64,000 bases of DNA from Dongia_B soli (GCF_034044715.1 NZ_JAXCLW010000013.1:8648-72647); one strand, 5' to 3'; shown: positions 8,952 through 17,642, counted from the first letter of the stretch. Made by a program: numbers and translations. Notes: a model not told the origin generated them from the sequence alone.

Positions 8952-10625
8952 ATGAGGTGGGATTGGCTCGTCAGACTATGGCATTCCCTGTCGACGGTCG
9001 GTCTCCTCCTGGGGTCGCTATTCTTTGCCGCCTCGCTCACGCCGACCCTGGTGCCGCGTACGTTTCTTACCCAGGGGGTGCTCTCGGGATTTTCCTTCGC
9101 CGCCGGCTATGGCATCGGTGTGCTCGGCAACTGGCTGTGGACTTATCTGGAAGTGCCTCGGCCCCAAGGCCGTATCCTGCGCAACGTGACACTCGCCGCC
9201 GCCATCGTATGCGCGATCATCGTCATCGCTTTCTTCTGGCGGTGGACCCAGTGGCAGAATTCGATCCGGCAGATCATGGAGCTCGAGCCGCTCGCCGGCG
9301 CGCAGCCGCTGGGTTTCGCGCTGATCGCCCTGGTAACTCTGACTATTTTGATTGCGCTGGCCCGGCTCTTTCAGCTGGTGTTCCATTTCGTGTCGACACG
9401 CCTTCATCGCTTCCTGCCGAAGCGGGTGTCCAATGTCCTCGGCGCGATCGTGGGGATTGCGCTATTCTGGTCGGTCATCAACGGCATTCTCGTCCGAGCC
9501 TTGCTGCATCTGGCGGATTCCTCCTTCCGCGAATATGACGCGCTGATCGAGCCGGAGACGAGCCCGCCGACAGCGCCCCTGAAGACCGGCAGCAGCGCCT
9601 CCTTGATCCGCTGGGACGATCTTGGACGAGCCGGCCGGGAATTCATCTCATCGGAGCCAAGCAGCGCCGATCTGCACGCCTTCTCGGGGAAGGATACGCG
9701 CGAGCCTGTCCGCGTCTATGTCGGATTGCGATCCGGGGAGACGCCACAGGCCCGTGCGAATCTCGCCCTGGAAGAATTGAAGCGGGTCGGCGGCTTCGAC
9801 CGATCCGTGCTGATCGTGGTGACGCCGACAGGCACCGGCTGGATCGATCCCGGCGCGCTGGACAGTGTCGAATACCTCCAAGATGGCGATGTGGCGAGCG
9901 TTGCCATCCAGTATTCCTATCTTCCCAGCTGGCTCACCCTGCTGGTCGATCCGGGCTATGGCGCCGACACCGCCCAGGCGCTGTTCTCGGAAATCTATCG
10001 CTACTGGACGAGCCTTCCGCGTGACCATCGCCCGAGACTTTATTTGCACGGCCTCAGCCTCGGCGCATTGAATTCCGCCCAATCCGTTCAGCTATTCGAG
10101 ATAATTGGCGATCCGATCGATGGCGCCTTATGGAGTGGACCGCCTTATTCGAGCGAAGTCTGGCGTTCGTTCATGAATGACCGGAATCCCGGAACGCCGG
10201 CCTGGCTGCCGCAGTTCCGCGACGGTTCTTTCGTGAGATTCATGAACCAGGACGGCGTGGCCGTCGCGCCGGATTCACACTGGGGACCCATGCGGATCGT
10301 CTATCTGCAATATGCAAGCGATCCGGTGACATTCTTCGACTATCAGGACCTATATCGCGAGCCCGACTGGATGATCCCGCCGCGCGGGCCGGACGTGTCG
10401 CCGGATCTGCGCTGGTATCCCGTCGTAACCCTGTTTCAGTTGACGCTGGACATGTTGATGGCAACGACAACGCCACCGGGCTACGGCCATGTCTTCGCAC
10501 CGGCGCATTATGTCGACGCATGGATCGAGGTGACCGATGTCAAAGGCTGGTCCGCCGACGACATCGCACGGCTGAAGCGGCACCTAGCAAAAGACAATGA
10601 CCACAGAGGCGACGCGCTTCAGTAA
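8952..10625 (+). CDS. Membrane-anchored alpha/beta-hydrolase family protein (Abhydrolase_9 type)
   Basis: Residues 1-190 hold about five hydrophobic segments, matching the Abhydrolase_9 N-terminal membrane domain. Residues from about 230 form the catalytic domain, with a nucleophile elbow GLSLG centred on Ser369. Family hallmarks RVYVGLRSG, PTGTGWIDP and SGPPYSSEVW are present. The family is widespread but its substrate is unknown. The ATG at 8952 opens directly into the membrane domain. In-frame ATGs at 8856 and 8859 would overlap the MFS gene and add a non-conserved, Arg-rich extension, so they were not chosen. The ribosome-binding site is weak. It may be co-transcribed with the MFS gene. 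Confidence 0.8.
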   Translation: MRWDWLVRLWHSLSTVGLLLGSLFFAASLTPTLVPRTFLTQGVLSGFSFAAGYGIGVLGNWLWTYLEVPRPQGRILRNVTLAAAIVCAIIVIAFFWRWTQWQNSIRQIMELEPLAGAQPLGFALIALVTLTILIALARLFQLVFHFVSTRLHRFLPKRVSNVLGAIVGIALFWSVINGILVRALLHLADSSFREYDALIEPETSPPTAPLKTGSSASLIRWDDLGRAGREFISSEPSSADLHAFSGKDTREPVRVYVGLRSGETPQARANLALEELKRVGGFDRSVLIVVTPTGTGWIDPGALDSVEYLQDGDVASVAIQYSYLPSWLTLLVDPGYGADTAQALFSEIYRYWTSLPRDHRPRLYLHGLSLGALNSAQSVQLFEIIGDPIDGALWSGPPYSSEVWRSFMNDRNPGTPAWLPQFRDGSFVRFMNQDGVAVAPDSHWGPMRIVYLQYASDPVTFFDYQDLYREPDWMIPPRGPDVSPDLRWYPVVTLFQLTLDMLMATTTPPGYGHVFAPAHYVDAWIEVTDVKGWSADDIARLKRHLAKDNDHRGDALQ

Positions 10626-10640
10626 TCGACCGCATCCCGG

Positions 10641-10808
10641 GCAAATCGGACATGTCATGCAATGCCCGCCGCCGCGACAGCGCCCCAATTCGCCGCCCGA
10701 TATCGTAATCACCTCGATACCCTGCTTGCGCAACAGGGTATTGGCATAGGTGTTCCTGTCATAGGCGAAGACGACGCCGGGTGAGGCACAGATGATTGGG
10801 ATGAGCTT
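10641..10808 (-). pseudogene. arcA: Degenerate 3' remnant of an arginine deiminase gene
   Basis: The minus strand from about 10808 to 10641 encodes VVFAYDRNTYANTLLRKQG, then IEVITISGGELG, then RGGGHCMTCPI. This is the extreme C-terminus of arginine deiminase, including the catalytic Cys of GGGHCMTCP. Nothing of the upstream 350 or so residues is present: the frame meets a TAA at about 10832 and has no start codon context. Past the CPI motif the frame continues into unrelated residues and a stop at 10584 inside the neighbouring hydrolase gene. It is a truncated fossil joined 16 bases from the hydrolase stop. The 331-base gap at 10626-10956 otherwise holds only the dioxygenase leader. Confidence 0.75.
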
Positions 10809-10956
10809 TGTTAAACATTTCCCGGTAACTTCTTATCCACTTCAACTTCTATGCACGTCGATGGCTCGGCGGCTTTGCGATGAGCGGCAGACTTTTGCAG
10901 CGCGTCATTATTGAGGCTACAGTCAGTTCACTTAAGCACTGGAGGATGCGCGCGAC

Positions 10957-11741
10957 ATGACCGACCGCCTGCCCGTACTGTTTGTTTCGCATGGTTCGCC
11001 CATGCTGCCTTTCGAGGATATCGAGGCGCGCGGTTTCATGTCGGAACTCGGGCGTGAATTGCCACGACCGGCGGCCGTCCTCTGCATTTCGGCGCATTGG
11101 GACAATCCGCGAGCCAGCCTGACCGCATCGGCACAGCCCGAAACCATTCACGATTTCTACGGCTTCCCGCGCGAGCTCTATCAGCTTCGTTATCCGGCAC
11201 CGGGTGATCCGGACTGGCCGAGCAAGCCGCGAAGCTCATCCGCGCGAGCGGCTTGGATGCCGAGCTCGACGGACAGCGCGGCCTGGATCACGGCGCCTGG
11301 AATCCCTTGCTGCTCATCTATCCGCAGCACCACATTCCCGTGGTGCAATTATCGCTGCTGTCCCAAGGCTCGACCGCTGATCATGTGGCATTGGGCAAAG
11401 CCATCGCTCCATTGCGCGACCGACAGGTGCTGATCCTGGCCTCCGGCGGAGCCGTGCACAATCTTCGCCAGATCAATTGGCAAGGCGGCCCGGCCCCCGA
11501 TTGGGCGCAGGCTTTCGATGACTGGCTGCATGACCGACTTGTCGAAGGAGATACGAAATCGCTGATCGATTACCGGCAGAAAGCGCCTGGCGGGGCGCTC
11601 GCTCATCCCAGCGAAGATCATCTCCTGCCGCTCTTCGTCGCGCTTGGCGCCGCTTCCATCGGTGAGGCGAAAGCGACCGCGCTTCACCGCAGTTTCGCCC
11701 ATGGCAGCCTCAGCATGGCGGCCTATCGCTGGAATGGATGA
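10957..11741 (+). pseudogene. DODA-type extradiol ring-cleavage dioxygenase, frameshifted
   Basis: Two overlapping frames make one LigB/YgiD-family protein. The first (from ATG 10957) covers LFVSHGSPMLPFE, CISAHWDNP and IHDFYGFP up to YPAPGDP. The second picks up at about 11214 with LAEQAAKLIRASGLD, then RGLDHGAWNPL, GGAVHNLR and FAHGSLSMAAYRW, to a stop at 11741. One base appears to be missing at 11212-11214, after GA in the codon following CCG. All expected metal-binding and catalytic His motifs remain, and the intact product would be about 261 residues. Either the gene died recently or the read has an error. Start support: GGAGG about 12 bases upstream. Confidence 0.85.
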
Positions 11742-11758
11742 GCTGTCTAAACGAGGCG

Positions 11759-11790
11759 CAAAAAAGCCCGGCTGGATTACCAGCCGGGCT
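11759..11790 (-). terminator. Intrinsic terminator of grxD
   Basis: AGCCCGGCTGG (11765-11775) and CCAGCCGGGCT (11780-11790) form a perfect 11-bp stem with an ATTA loop. On the minus strand the stem is followed by six T residues (11764-11759), 26 bases past the grxD stop. The plus strand, leaving the dioxygenase gene, has no T-run after the stem. Confidence 0.85.
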
Positions 11791-11815
11791 GTTCGTTAAC
11801 CGGTCGATCAGACGA

Positions 11816-12154
11816 TCAGGCGGCCTGATTGGTGCTGACGCCCTTGGTCTGGAGCAATTCCTGCAATTCGCCGGACTGATACATCTCGCGGATGATGTCG
11901 CAGCCGCCGACGAATTCGCCTTTCACATAAAGTTGAGGAACCGTCGGCCAATTGGCGAATTCCTTGATGCCCTGGCGCAGGCTGGGATCGGTGAGGACGT
12001 CGATGCCCTTGAACTTCACGCCGACATGCGTCAGCACCTGCACCACCGCCGCCGAGAAGCCGCATTGCGGGAAAACCGGCGTGCCCTTCATGTAAAGCAC
12101 GACGTCATTGTTGGTGATGTCATCGCGAATGCGGTCGAAAACCGGGTTGCTCAT
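11816..12154 (-). CDS. grxD: Monothiol glutaredoxin Grx4 family
   Basis: The 112-residue protein has the monothiol active site CGFS in the context KGTPVFPQCGFSAAVV, followed by the glutathione-binding WPTVPQLYVKGEFVGGCDI. Members bind a bridging [2Fe-2S] cluster with glutathione and often with a BolA partner, acting in Fe-S delivery and iron sensing. Length is normal. The bolA gene lies upstream on the same strand but is separated from grxD by rarD; in many alphaproteobacteria the two are adjacent. A strong terminator follows the gene. Confidence 0.95.
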   Translation of the reverse strand: MSNPVFDRIRDDITNNDVVLYMKGTPVFPQCGFSAAVVQVLTHVGVKFKGIDVLTDPSLRQGIKEFANWPTVPQLYVKGEFVGGCDIIREMYQSGELQELLQTKGVSTNQAA

Positions 12155-12225
12155 GGCCTAATCCTTGGAAAACGGAGGTCGTCATACGAAGCTTTCTTGG
12201 TACATGGCGGCAATCCGGCGGAATG

Positions 12226-13131
12226 TCAATCCTGACCGCCCTGTGCAGGTATTTGTCGCCGACGGGCGAGCCAGGGCAAGAAGGAATAGAGGGCAAGCCC
12301 AAGCCAAATCAGCAGAAAGGTAACACCCTGCCCCGGCAGGATCCGCTCGTCTAATAGGAAAATAGCCACAAGAACCTGCATGGTCGGGTTGAGATATTGC
12401 ATCAAGCCCAAGGTCCGCAAATCAAGCCGGTTGGCTCCCGCGGCGAAAAGCAGCAGGGGAATAGCGGTGAAAGGGCCGGCCAAAGCCAAAAGCCCGCGCC
12501 AATGCCAGTCCCCATTTATGAAATGTCCTTGCCCAGTACCTTCGGCCCAGCCCAAATAGACGAGCGCGACGGGCAGCAGCACCAGGGTTTCGGCAAACAG
12601 GCCGGGGATCGCCGGCAAGGCAACAACCTTTCGGCCAAGACCATAGAAGGCGAAGGTCACGGCCAGGATGAGGGCGATCCAGGGCACCTCCCCAACTGCC
12701 ACAACCTGCCACAGCACGCCGGCGGCAACACAAACGATGCCGGCAAGCTGTCCCCAGGAAATCCGCTCCCGCAGAATCACAGCCGCCAGCAGGACGCTCA
12801 TCAGCGGGCAGATGTAATAACCGAGGCCCGCTTCGATGACGTGGTCCGTTCCAACCGACCAGATATAGGTCAGCCAATTGACCGACAGCATCGTTACCGC
12901 GGCGACCAATTGCAGCATGCGGCGGCGTGAACTCACCAGCAGACGAAGGGCCGACCAATTGCCGAGCAGCATCACGCCGAAACCCGTCACTACCAGCGAC
13001 CAGATCACCCGATGGGACAGCACCTCCATCGGCGAAATTTCTGCAACAGCATGGAAATACACCGGCAGCGCGCCCCACAGAACATAGGCGGCGAAAGCGG
13101 CAAGCAATCCGCGTTTGGTAGCTGGGGTCAT
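12226..13131 (-). CDS. rarD: EamA-family permease RarD
   Basis: The 301-residue product has ten hydrophobic helices and RarD-specific segments: YVLWGALPVYFHAV at the N-terminus, HRVIWSLV, NWLTYIWSV, and GLMQYLNPTMQ near the C-terminus. RarD belongs to the drug/metabolite transporter superfamily and was linked to chloramphenicol tolerance in Pseudomonas; the substrate is unknown. It sits between bolA and grxD in the same direction. The start is the ATG at 13131. A palindromic repeat lies in the spacer to bolA, consistent with a rearranged junction. Confidence 0.88.
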   Translation of the reverse strand: MTPATKRGLLAAFAAYVLWGALPVYFHAVAEISPMEVLSHRVIWSLVVTGFGVMLLGNWSALRLLVSSRRRMLQLVAAVTMLSVNWLTYIWSVGTDHVIEAGLGYYICPLMSVLLAAVILRERISWGQLAGIVCVAAGVLWQVVAVGEVPWIALILAVTFAFYGLGRKVVALPAIPGLFAETLVLLPVALVYLGWAEGTGQGHFINGDWHWRGLLALAGPFTAIPLLLFAAGANRLDLRTLGLMQYLNPTMQVLVAIFLLDERILPGQGVTFLLIWLGLALYSFLPWLARRRQIPAQGGQD

Positions 13132-13175
13132 GATTACAGACCGGAACCCATTGCTCGATATACCGGCACCAACAG

Positions 13176-13200
13176 AATAGCCGGGACAAGCCCGGCTATC
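13176..13200. repeat. Palindromic intergenic repeat of the alphaproteobacterial 'AGTSPA' type
   Basis: ATAGCCGGG (13177-13185) and CCCGGCTAT (13191-13199) form a perfect 9-bp inverted repeat around ACAAG. The core CGGGACAAGCCCGG and its spurious plus-strand reading IAGTSPAI are the signature of a small dispersed palindrome common between genes in alphaproteobacteria. I saw only one copy in the window. It lies between the bolA stop and the rarD start and may also stop or stabilise the bolA transcript. Confidence 0.6.
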
Positions 13201-13224
13201 GTCAACTGCAACGGCGAGCTAGGT

Positions 13225-13461
13225 TCAGGCCTTCGGCGCCGAGGTCTGCAGAGCCAAAGCATGGAGCTTATCGCCCATGCCGCCGCGCAGCGCTTCATAA
13301 ACCATCTGGTGCTGCTGCACACGGGTCTTGCCGACAAAGGCCGCCGAGATGACCTGGGCGGCGTAATGGTCGCCATCGCCCCGCAGATCCTCGATCGTCA
13401 CCTGGGCATCCGGCAGGGCTTCCTTGATCAGCCGCGCAATTTCGCTGGCTTCCATCGCCAT
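13225..13461 (-). CDS. bolA: BolA-family protein
   Basis: The 78-residue protein matches the BolA fold, with IARLIKEALPDAQVTIEDL at the N-terminus and the conserved C-terminal RVQQHQMVYEAL segment carrying the His that can ligate an Fe-S cluster. BolA proteins form heterodimers with monothiol glutaredoxins such as the GrxD encoded downstream, and act in iron or Fe-S handling. GGGAGAGGGAG precedes the ATG at 13461. It begins 31 bases after purL, so it is probably read from the pur operon. Confidence 0.92.
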   Translation of the reverse strand: MAMEASEIARLIKEALPDAQVTIEDLRGDGDHYAAQVISAAFVGKTRVQQHQMVYEALRGGMGDKLHALALQTSAPKA

Positions 13462-13492
13462 GGTGTTTCTCCCTCTCCCATCCCCGATCGGC

Positions 13493-15697
13493 TTATTCCA
13501 CCGCGCTCATCAGACGCGGGAAGAAAGCCTCATGTGTCGATTTTAGCGCGCCGACATCCATCGCGCCATGGCGGCCGAGATCCAGCTTGTCGCCGCCGGT
13601 TTCACCCAGGCGGGTGATCGGCACGCCCGCCAATTCGGCCTTGGTCATGATGGCCTCGGCATCCTTGCTGCGGACCGTCAGGACATAGCGCCCCTGATCC
13701 TCGCCGAACAGATAGGCATGGGCGAAATCCACGCCGGCCGGCACGCCGATGCGGGCGCCGATCCCCCCGGCCATCGCCATTTCCGCCAGTGTCACCAGCA
13801 GGCCGCCATCGGCGCAATCATGGCTCGCGGTTACCAGGCCGCCATCGATCAAACCGCGCACGAAATCGCCATTGCGGCGTTCAGCCACGAGATCGACTGG
13901 CGGCGGTGCCCCTTCTTCCCGGCCGTGGATTTCACGCAAGTAAATCGAGGCGCCGAGATGACCTTTGGTCTCGCCGATCAGCAGCACGGTTTCGCTCGCT
14001 TCCTTGAAGGGGATCGAGACGCTCTTGCCCACATCGGCGATGACACCGACGCCACCGATCACCGGGGTGGGCAGGATGCCCTTGCCGTTGGTTTCGTTAT
14101 AAAGCGAGACATTGCCGGAAATGACCGGATAGTCGAGCGCCTTGCACGCTTCCGCCATGCCTTCGATGCAGCCGGCGAACTGGCCCATGATCTCGGGCCG
14201 TTGTGGATTGCCGAAATTCATATTGTCGGTGATGGCGAGCGGTTTGGCGCCGGTCGCGGTGATGTTGCGCCAGGTCTCTGCCACCGCCTGGGCGCCGCCC
14301 TGATGCGGGTCGGCATAGCAATAGCGCGGCGTGCAATCGCTGGTGATGGCGAGGCCCTTGGGCTTGCCCGGCAGTTGCACGATGGCGGCATCGCCGCCGG
14401 GGCGCTGCACCGTGCGGCCCATCACCAGGTGATCGTATTGTTCCCAGACCCAGCGGCGGCTGGAGAGATCGGCGGAGCCGAGCAGCTGCAGCAGCACGGC
14501 GGGGATATCCGCCGGCACCGGCAGGCTCGAGGCCGCGATCTCCGGCTGCTTCGGCGTCGCCACCCAGGGGCGCTCATAGACCGGTGCCTTGTCGACCAGC
14601 GGCGAGACCGGCATATCGGCCTCGACCTTGCCGTTCTTCTTCAAAACGAGATGGCCGGTATCGGTAAGAACGCCGATCTCAGCGAAATCCAGTTCCCACT
14701 TCTCGAAGATCGCCCGGGCAGTCTCGCGCGCTTCCGGCTTCAGCACCATCAGCATGCGTTCCTGGCTTTCCGAGAGCATGATCTCGTAGGCGGTCATGCC
14801 GGTCTCGCGGACCGGCACCTTGTCGAGATCGAGCTCGATGCCAAGGCCGCCTTTGTCGGACATTTCGACCGAGGAGGATGTCAGGCCGGCCGCACCCATA
14901 TCCTGAATGGCAACGATGGCATCGGTCGCCATCAGTTCCAGGCAGGCTTCCAGCAGCAGCTTCTCGGTGAAGGGATCGCCGACCTGCACAGTCGGGCGCT
15001 TCTCTTCCGAATCATCGGTGAATTCCGCCGAGGCCATGGTGGCGCCGTGAATGCCGTCGCGCCCGGTCTTGGCGCCGACATAGATCACCGGATTGCCCAC
15101 ACCCGCCGCCGCCGAATAGAAGATCTTGTCGGCATCGGCGAGGCCTACGGTCATCGCATTGACCAGGATATTGCCGTTATAGCTGGCGTGGAAATTGACT
15201 TCGCCCGCCACCGTCGGCACGCCCATGCAATTGCCGTAGCCGCCGATCCCGGCGACCACGCCGGCGATCAGATGACGGGTCTTGGAATCTTCCGGCTCGC
15301 CGAAACGCAAAGCATTCACATTGGCAATCGGTCGCGCGCCCATGGTGAAGACATCGCGCATGATGCCGCCGACACCTGTCGCCGCACCCTGATAGGGTTC
15401 GATGAAGCTGGGGTGATTATGGCTTTCCATCTTGAAGACGGCCGCCTCGCCATCGCCGATATCGATGACGCCGGCATTCTCGCCCGGCCCCTGGATTACC
15501 CAGGCCGCCTTGGTCGGCAGCTTCTTCAGCCAGACGCGAGAGGATTTGTAGGAGCAGTGCTCCGACCACATGACGGAGAAGATGCCGAGTTCAGTCATCG
15601 AGGGCTCGCGGCCCATGATCTCCAGCACCAGTTTGTATTCGTCACTCGTCAGGCCGTGTTCGGCGACGATTTCGGGCGTAATCTTCACGGCACTCAC
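13493..15697 (-). CDS. purL: Phosphoribosylformylglycinamidine synthase subunit II
   Basis: PurL uses ATP to convert FGAR to FGAM in purine synthesis, with ammonia supplied by PurQ and PurS as bridging subunit. The 734-residue length is that of the small, multi-subunit PurL. Characteristic segments are MWSEHCSYKSS, KMESHNHPSFIEPYQGAATGVGG (read in two parts), DMGAAGLTSSS and the C-terminal HDCADGGL. The frame continues upstream through purQ, but homology begins at the GTG at 15697, which overlaps the purQ stop as GTGA and so couples the two genes. A second GTG at 15688 is possible. Confidence 0.96.
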   Translation of the reverse strand: MSAVKITPEIVAEHGLTSDEYKLVLEIMGREPSMTELGIFSVMWSEHCSYKSSRVWLKKLPTKAAWVIQGPGENAGVIDIGDGEAAVFKMESHNHPSFIEPYQGAATGVGGIMRDVFTMGARPIANVNALRFGEPEDSKTRHLIAGVVAGIGGYGNCMGVPTVAGEVNFHASYNGNILVNAMTVGLADADKIFYSAAAGVGNPVIYVGAKTGRDGIHGATMASAEFTDDSEEKRPTVQVGDPFTEKLLLEACLELMATDAIVAIQDMGAAGLTSSSVEMSDKGGLGIELDLDKVPVRETGMTAYEIMLSESQERMLMVLKPEARETARAIFEKWELDFAEIGVLTDTGHLVLKKNGKVEADMPVSPLVDKAPVYERPWVATPKQPEIAASSLPVPADIPAVLLQLLGSADLSSRRWVWEQYDHLVMGRTVQRPGGDAAIVQLPGKPKGLAITSDCTPRYCYADPHQGGAQAVAETWRNITATGAKPLAITDNMNFGNPQRPEIMGQFAGCIEGMAEACKALDYPVISGNVSLYNETNGKGILPTPVIGGVGVIADVGKSVSIPFKEASETVLLIGETKGHLGASIYLREIHGREEGAPPPVDLVAERRNGDFVRGLIDGGLVTASHDCADGGLLVTLAEMAMAGGIGARIGVPAGVDFAHAYLFGEDQGRYVLTVRSKDAEAIMTKAELAGVPITRLGETGGDKLDLGRHGAMDVGALKSTHEAFFPRLMSAVE

Positions 15698-16383
15698 GAC
15701 AGCGCCTCCACCATGCCTTGGAACAGCGCAAAGCCATCGGTCGAACCCTGCAGCGGATCGATGGCGTTTTCCGGATGCGGCATCATGCCAAGCACATTCT
15801 TGGTGCGATTGAAGACACCGGCGATATTGCGCAGCGATCCGTTCGGATTGTGCTCGACCGCGACATTGCCGTCCGGTGCGCAATAGCGGAAGGCGATCTG
15901 GTCGTTGGCTTCCATTTCACCGAGCGTCTTGTCATCGACAAAATAATTGCCGTCGTGATGCGCCACCGGCACGCTCAACACCTGGTCCTTCTCGTAACGC
16001 GAAGTGAACAGGGTCTGGGTGGTCGCGACCTTCAGATGGACATTGCGGCAGACGAATTTCAGATGGGAATTGCGCAGCAGGACACCCGGCAGCATGCCGG
16101 CTTCGGTGATGATCTGGAAGCCGTTGCAAATGCCGATGACGGCCACGCCCTTCTCGGCCCGCTCCTTCACTTCGCGCAGGATCGGCGAATGGGCGGCAAT
16201 GGCGCCGGTGCGCAGATAATCGCCGTAGGAGAAGCCGCCGGGCACAAGAACCAGATCGACCTTGGGCAATTCGCTGTCGCGATGCCAGACCATGACCGGC
16301 TCGGTGCCGAGGGCTTTGCTGAGTGCGGCTTTGGCATCCTGCTCCCGGTTCGAGCCGGGGAAGACCACGATGGCAGCTTTCAT
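15694..16383 (-). CDS. purQ: Phosphoribosylformylglycinamidine synthase subunit I (glutaminase)
   Basis: This 229-residue class I glutamine amidotransferase supplies ammonia to PurL. It shows the oxyanion segment VPGGFSYGDYLRTG, the nucleophile elbow GICNGFQ and the C-terminal GMMPHPENA containing the catalytic His. The ATG at 16383 is preferred: GGGG lies eight bases upstream, and the family starts with MKAAIV. A GTG at 16392 is in frame but less well placed. The gene follows purS by 13 bases and overlaps purL by four. Confidence 0.96.
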   Translation of the reverse strand: MKAAIVVFPGSNREQDAKAALSKALGTEPVMVWHRDSELPKVDLVLVPGGFSYGDYLRTGAIAAHSPILREVKERAEKGVAVIGICNGFQIITEAGMLPGVLLRNSHLKFVCRNVHLKVATTQTLFTSRYEKDQVLSVPVAHHDGNYFVDDKTLGEMEANDQIAFRYCAPDGNVAVEHNPNGSLRNIAGVFNRTKNVLGMMPHPENAIDPLQGSTDGFALFQGMVEALS

Positions 16384-16396
16384 TGTCGTCACCCCG

Positions 16397-16639
16397 TCAG
16401 TCGACGAGTTCGATGCTGTAATTCTCGATCACCGTATTGGCGAGCAATTTGGCGCACATCTGATCGACGGCGCTCTTCGCCTTGGCCTTGTCGGTCTCGG
16501 CGAGATCGAGTTCGATATATTTGCCTTGGCGGACATCCTGGACGCCATCGAAACCGAGTGTGCCGAGCGCATGGGCGATCGCGCGACCCTGGGGATCGAG
16601 AACGCCGGTTTTCAGGGTAACGTGCACACGGGCCTTCAT
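16397..16639 (-). CDS. purS: Phosphoribosylformylglycinamidine synthase subunit PurS
   Basis: The 80-residue protein is the small bridging subunit that joins PurQ to PurL. It has the family pattern KARVHVTLKTGVLDPQG, then LGFDGVQDVRQGKYIEL, and the C-terminal ANTVIENYSIEL. It lies 77 bases after purC and 13 bases before purQ. The order purC-purS-purQ-purL is common in alphaproteobacteria and other bacteria that use the three-subunit enzyme. Confidence 0.95.
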   Translation of the reverse strand: MKARVHVTLKTGVLDPQGRAIAHALGTLGFDGVQDVRQGKYIELDLAETDKAKAKSAVDQMCAKLLANTVIENYSIELVD

Positions 16640-16716
16640 ATCAGTTCTGTCCTCTTTCGTCCGAAGGGTCGTATCGATCGCCGGCCATCAGCAGGCTCGG
16701 GCTTACTACATGGTCC

Positions 16717-17481
16717 CTATTGCATCGTGGCCGGGCCCTTCATGTCGCGGGGGCCGCCTTCCGGCAGGATACCGAGACGCCGCGCCACTTCCTGATAGGC
16801 TTCCTCGACATTGCCGAGATCGCGGCGGAAACGGTCCTTGTCCAGCCGCTCATTGGTCTTCACGTCCCACAAGCGGCAATTATCCGGGCTGATCTCATCG
16901 GCCAGCACGATGCGCATTTCCTCATTCTCGTAGAGACGGCCGAATTCCAGCTTGAAATCGACCAAGCGCAGGCCGACGCCAAGGAAGAGACCGGTCAGGA
17001 AATCATTGACCCGCAGCGACAATGCGAGCATCTCGTCGATATCCTGCGGCTGCGCCCAGCCGAAAGCCGTGATGTGTTCTTCCGAGACCATCGGATCGCC
17101 GAGTTCATCGGACTTGTAATAATATTCGACGATCGAGCGCGGGAGCTGGGTGCCTTCAACAATGCCGAAACGCTTTGACAGCGAGCCGGCGGCGACATTG
17201 CGCACCACAACTTCCAGCGGGATGATCTCGACCTCGCGCACCAATTGCTCGCGCATATTGAGGCGGCGGACGAAATGGGTCGGGATGCCGATCTCGCCCA
17301 GGCGGACCATCAGATATTCGGATATCCGGTTGTTGAGGACGCCCTTGCCGGTGATGGTGCCCTTCTTCTGATTGTTGAAGGCGGTGGCATCATCCTTGAA
17401 ATACTGGACCAGGGTCCCGGGCTCAGGGCCCTCGAAAAGGACCTTGGCTTTGCCTTCATATATACGGCGACGGCGGGACAT
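16717..17481 (-). CDS. purC: Phosphoribosylaminoimidazole-succinocarboxamide synthase
   Basis: PurC joins aspartate to CAIR to give SAICAR in purine synthesis. The 254-residue protein has the N-terminal RRIYEGKAKVLFEG, the ATP-site region FKDDATAFNNQKKGTI, and both SAICAR synthetase signatures (IPLEVVVRNVAAGS and LVDFKLEFGRL). The ATG at 17481 lies ten bases after GGAG; an upstream TTG at 17496 was not used. It heads the pur operon, with a sigma-70-like promoter about 165 bases upstream. Confidence 0.95.
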   Translation of the reverse strand: MSRRRRIYEGKAKVLFEGPEPGTLVQYFKDDATAFNNQKKGTITGKGVLNNRISEYLMVRLGEIGIPTHFVRRLNMREQLVREVEIIPLEVVVRNVAAGSLSKRFGIVEGTQLPRSIVEYYYKSDELGDPMVSEEHITAFGWAQPQDIDEMLALSLRVNDFLTGLFLGVGLRLVDFKLEFGRLYENEEMRIVLADEISPDNCRLWDVKTNERLDKDRFRRDLGNVEEAYQEVARRLGILPEGGPRDMKGPATMQ

Positions 17482-17642
17482 CCGGTTTCTCCACAAAAAA
17501 CAGGCAGGCGCAGCAATGACCGTTCGGGCCGTCTCCCGAGCTAATCCTAGGGAACGGCTGTTTCACGACTGCCCCAGCCAGCCGATACAGCTGTGGGACG
17601 TTAATTCCGGACTGGCCAAGACTCCGCGCGCGAATCCGCATC

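Noticed and set aside
12422..13189. A 255-codon frame overlapping rarD on the same strand
   Set aside because: Out-of-frame reading of rarD with Arg/Ala/Cys-rich sequence and no membrane pattern; RarD itself is intact.
13568..15886. A 772-codon open frame opposite purL
   Set aside because: Shadow of purL: its composition follows the complement of PurL codons and no family is recognised.
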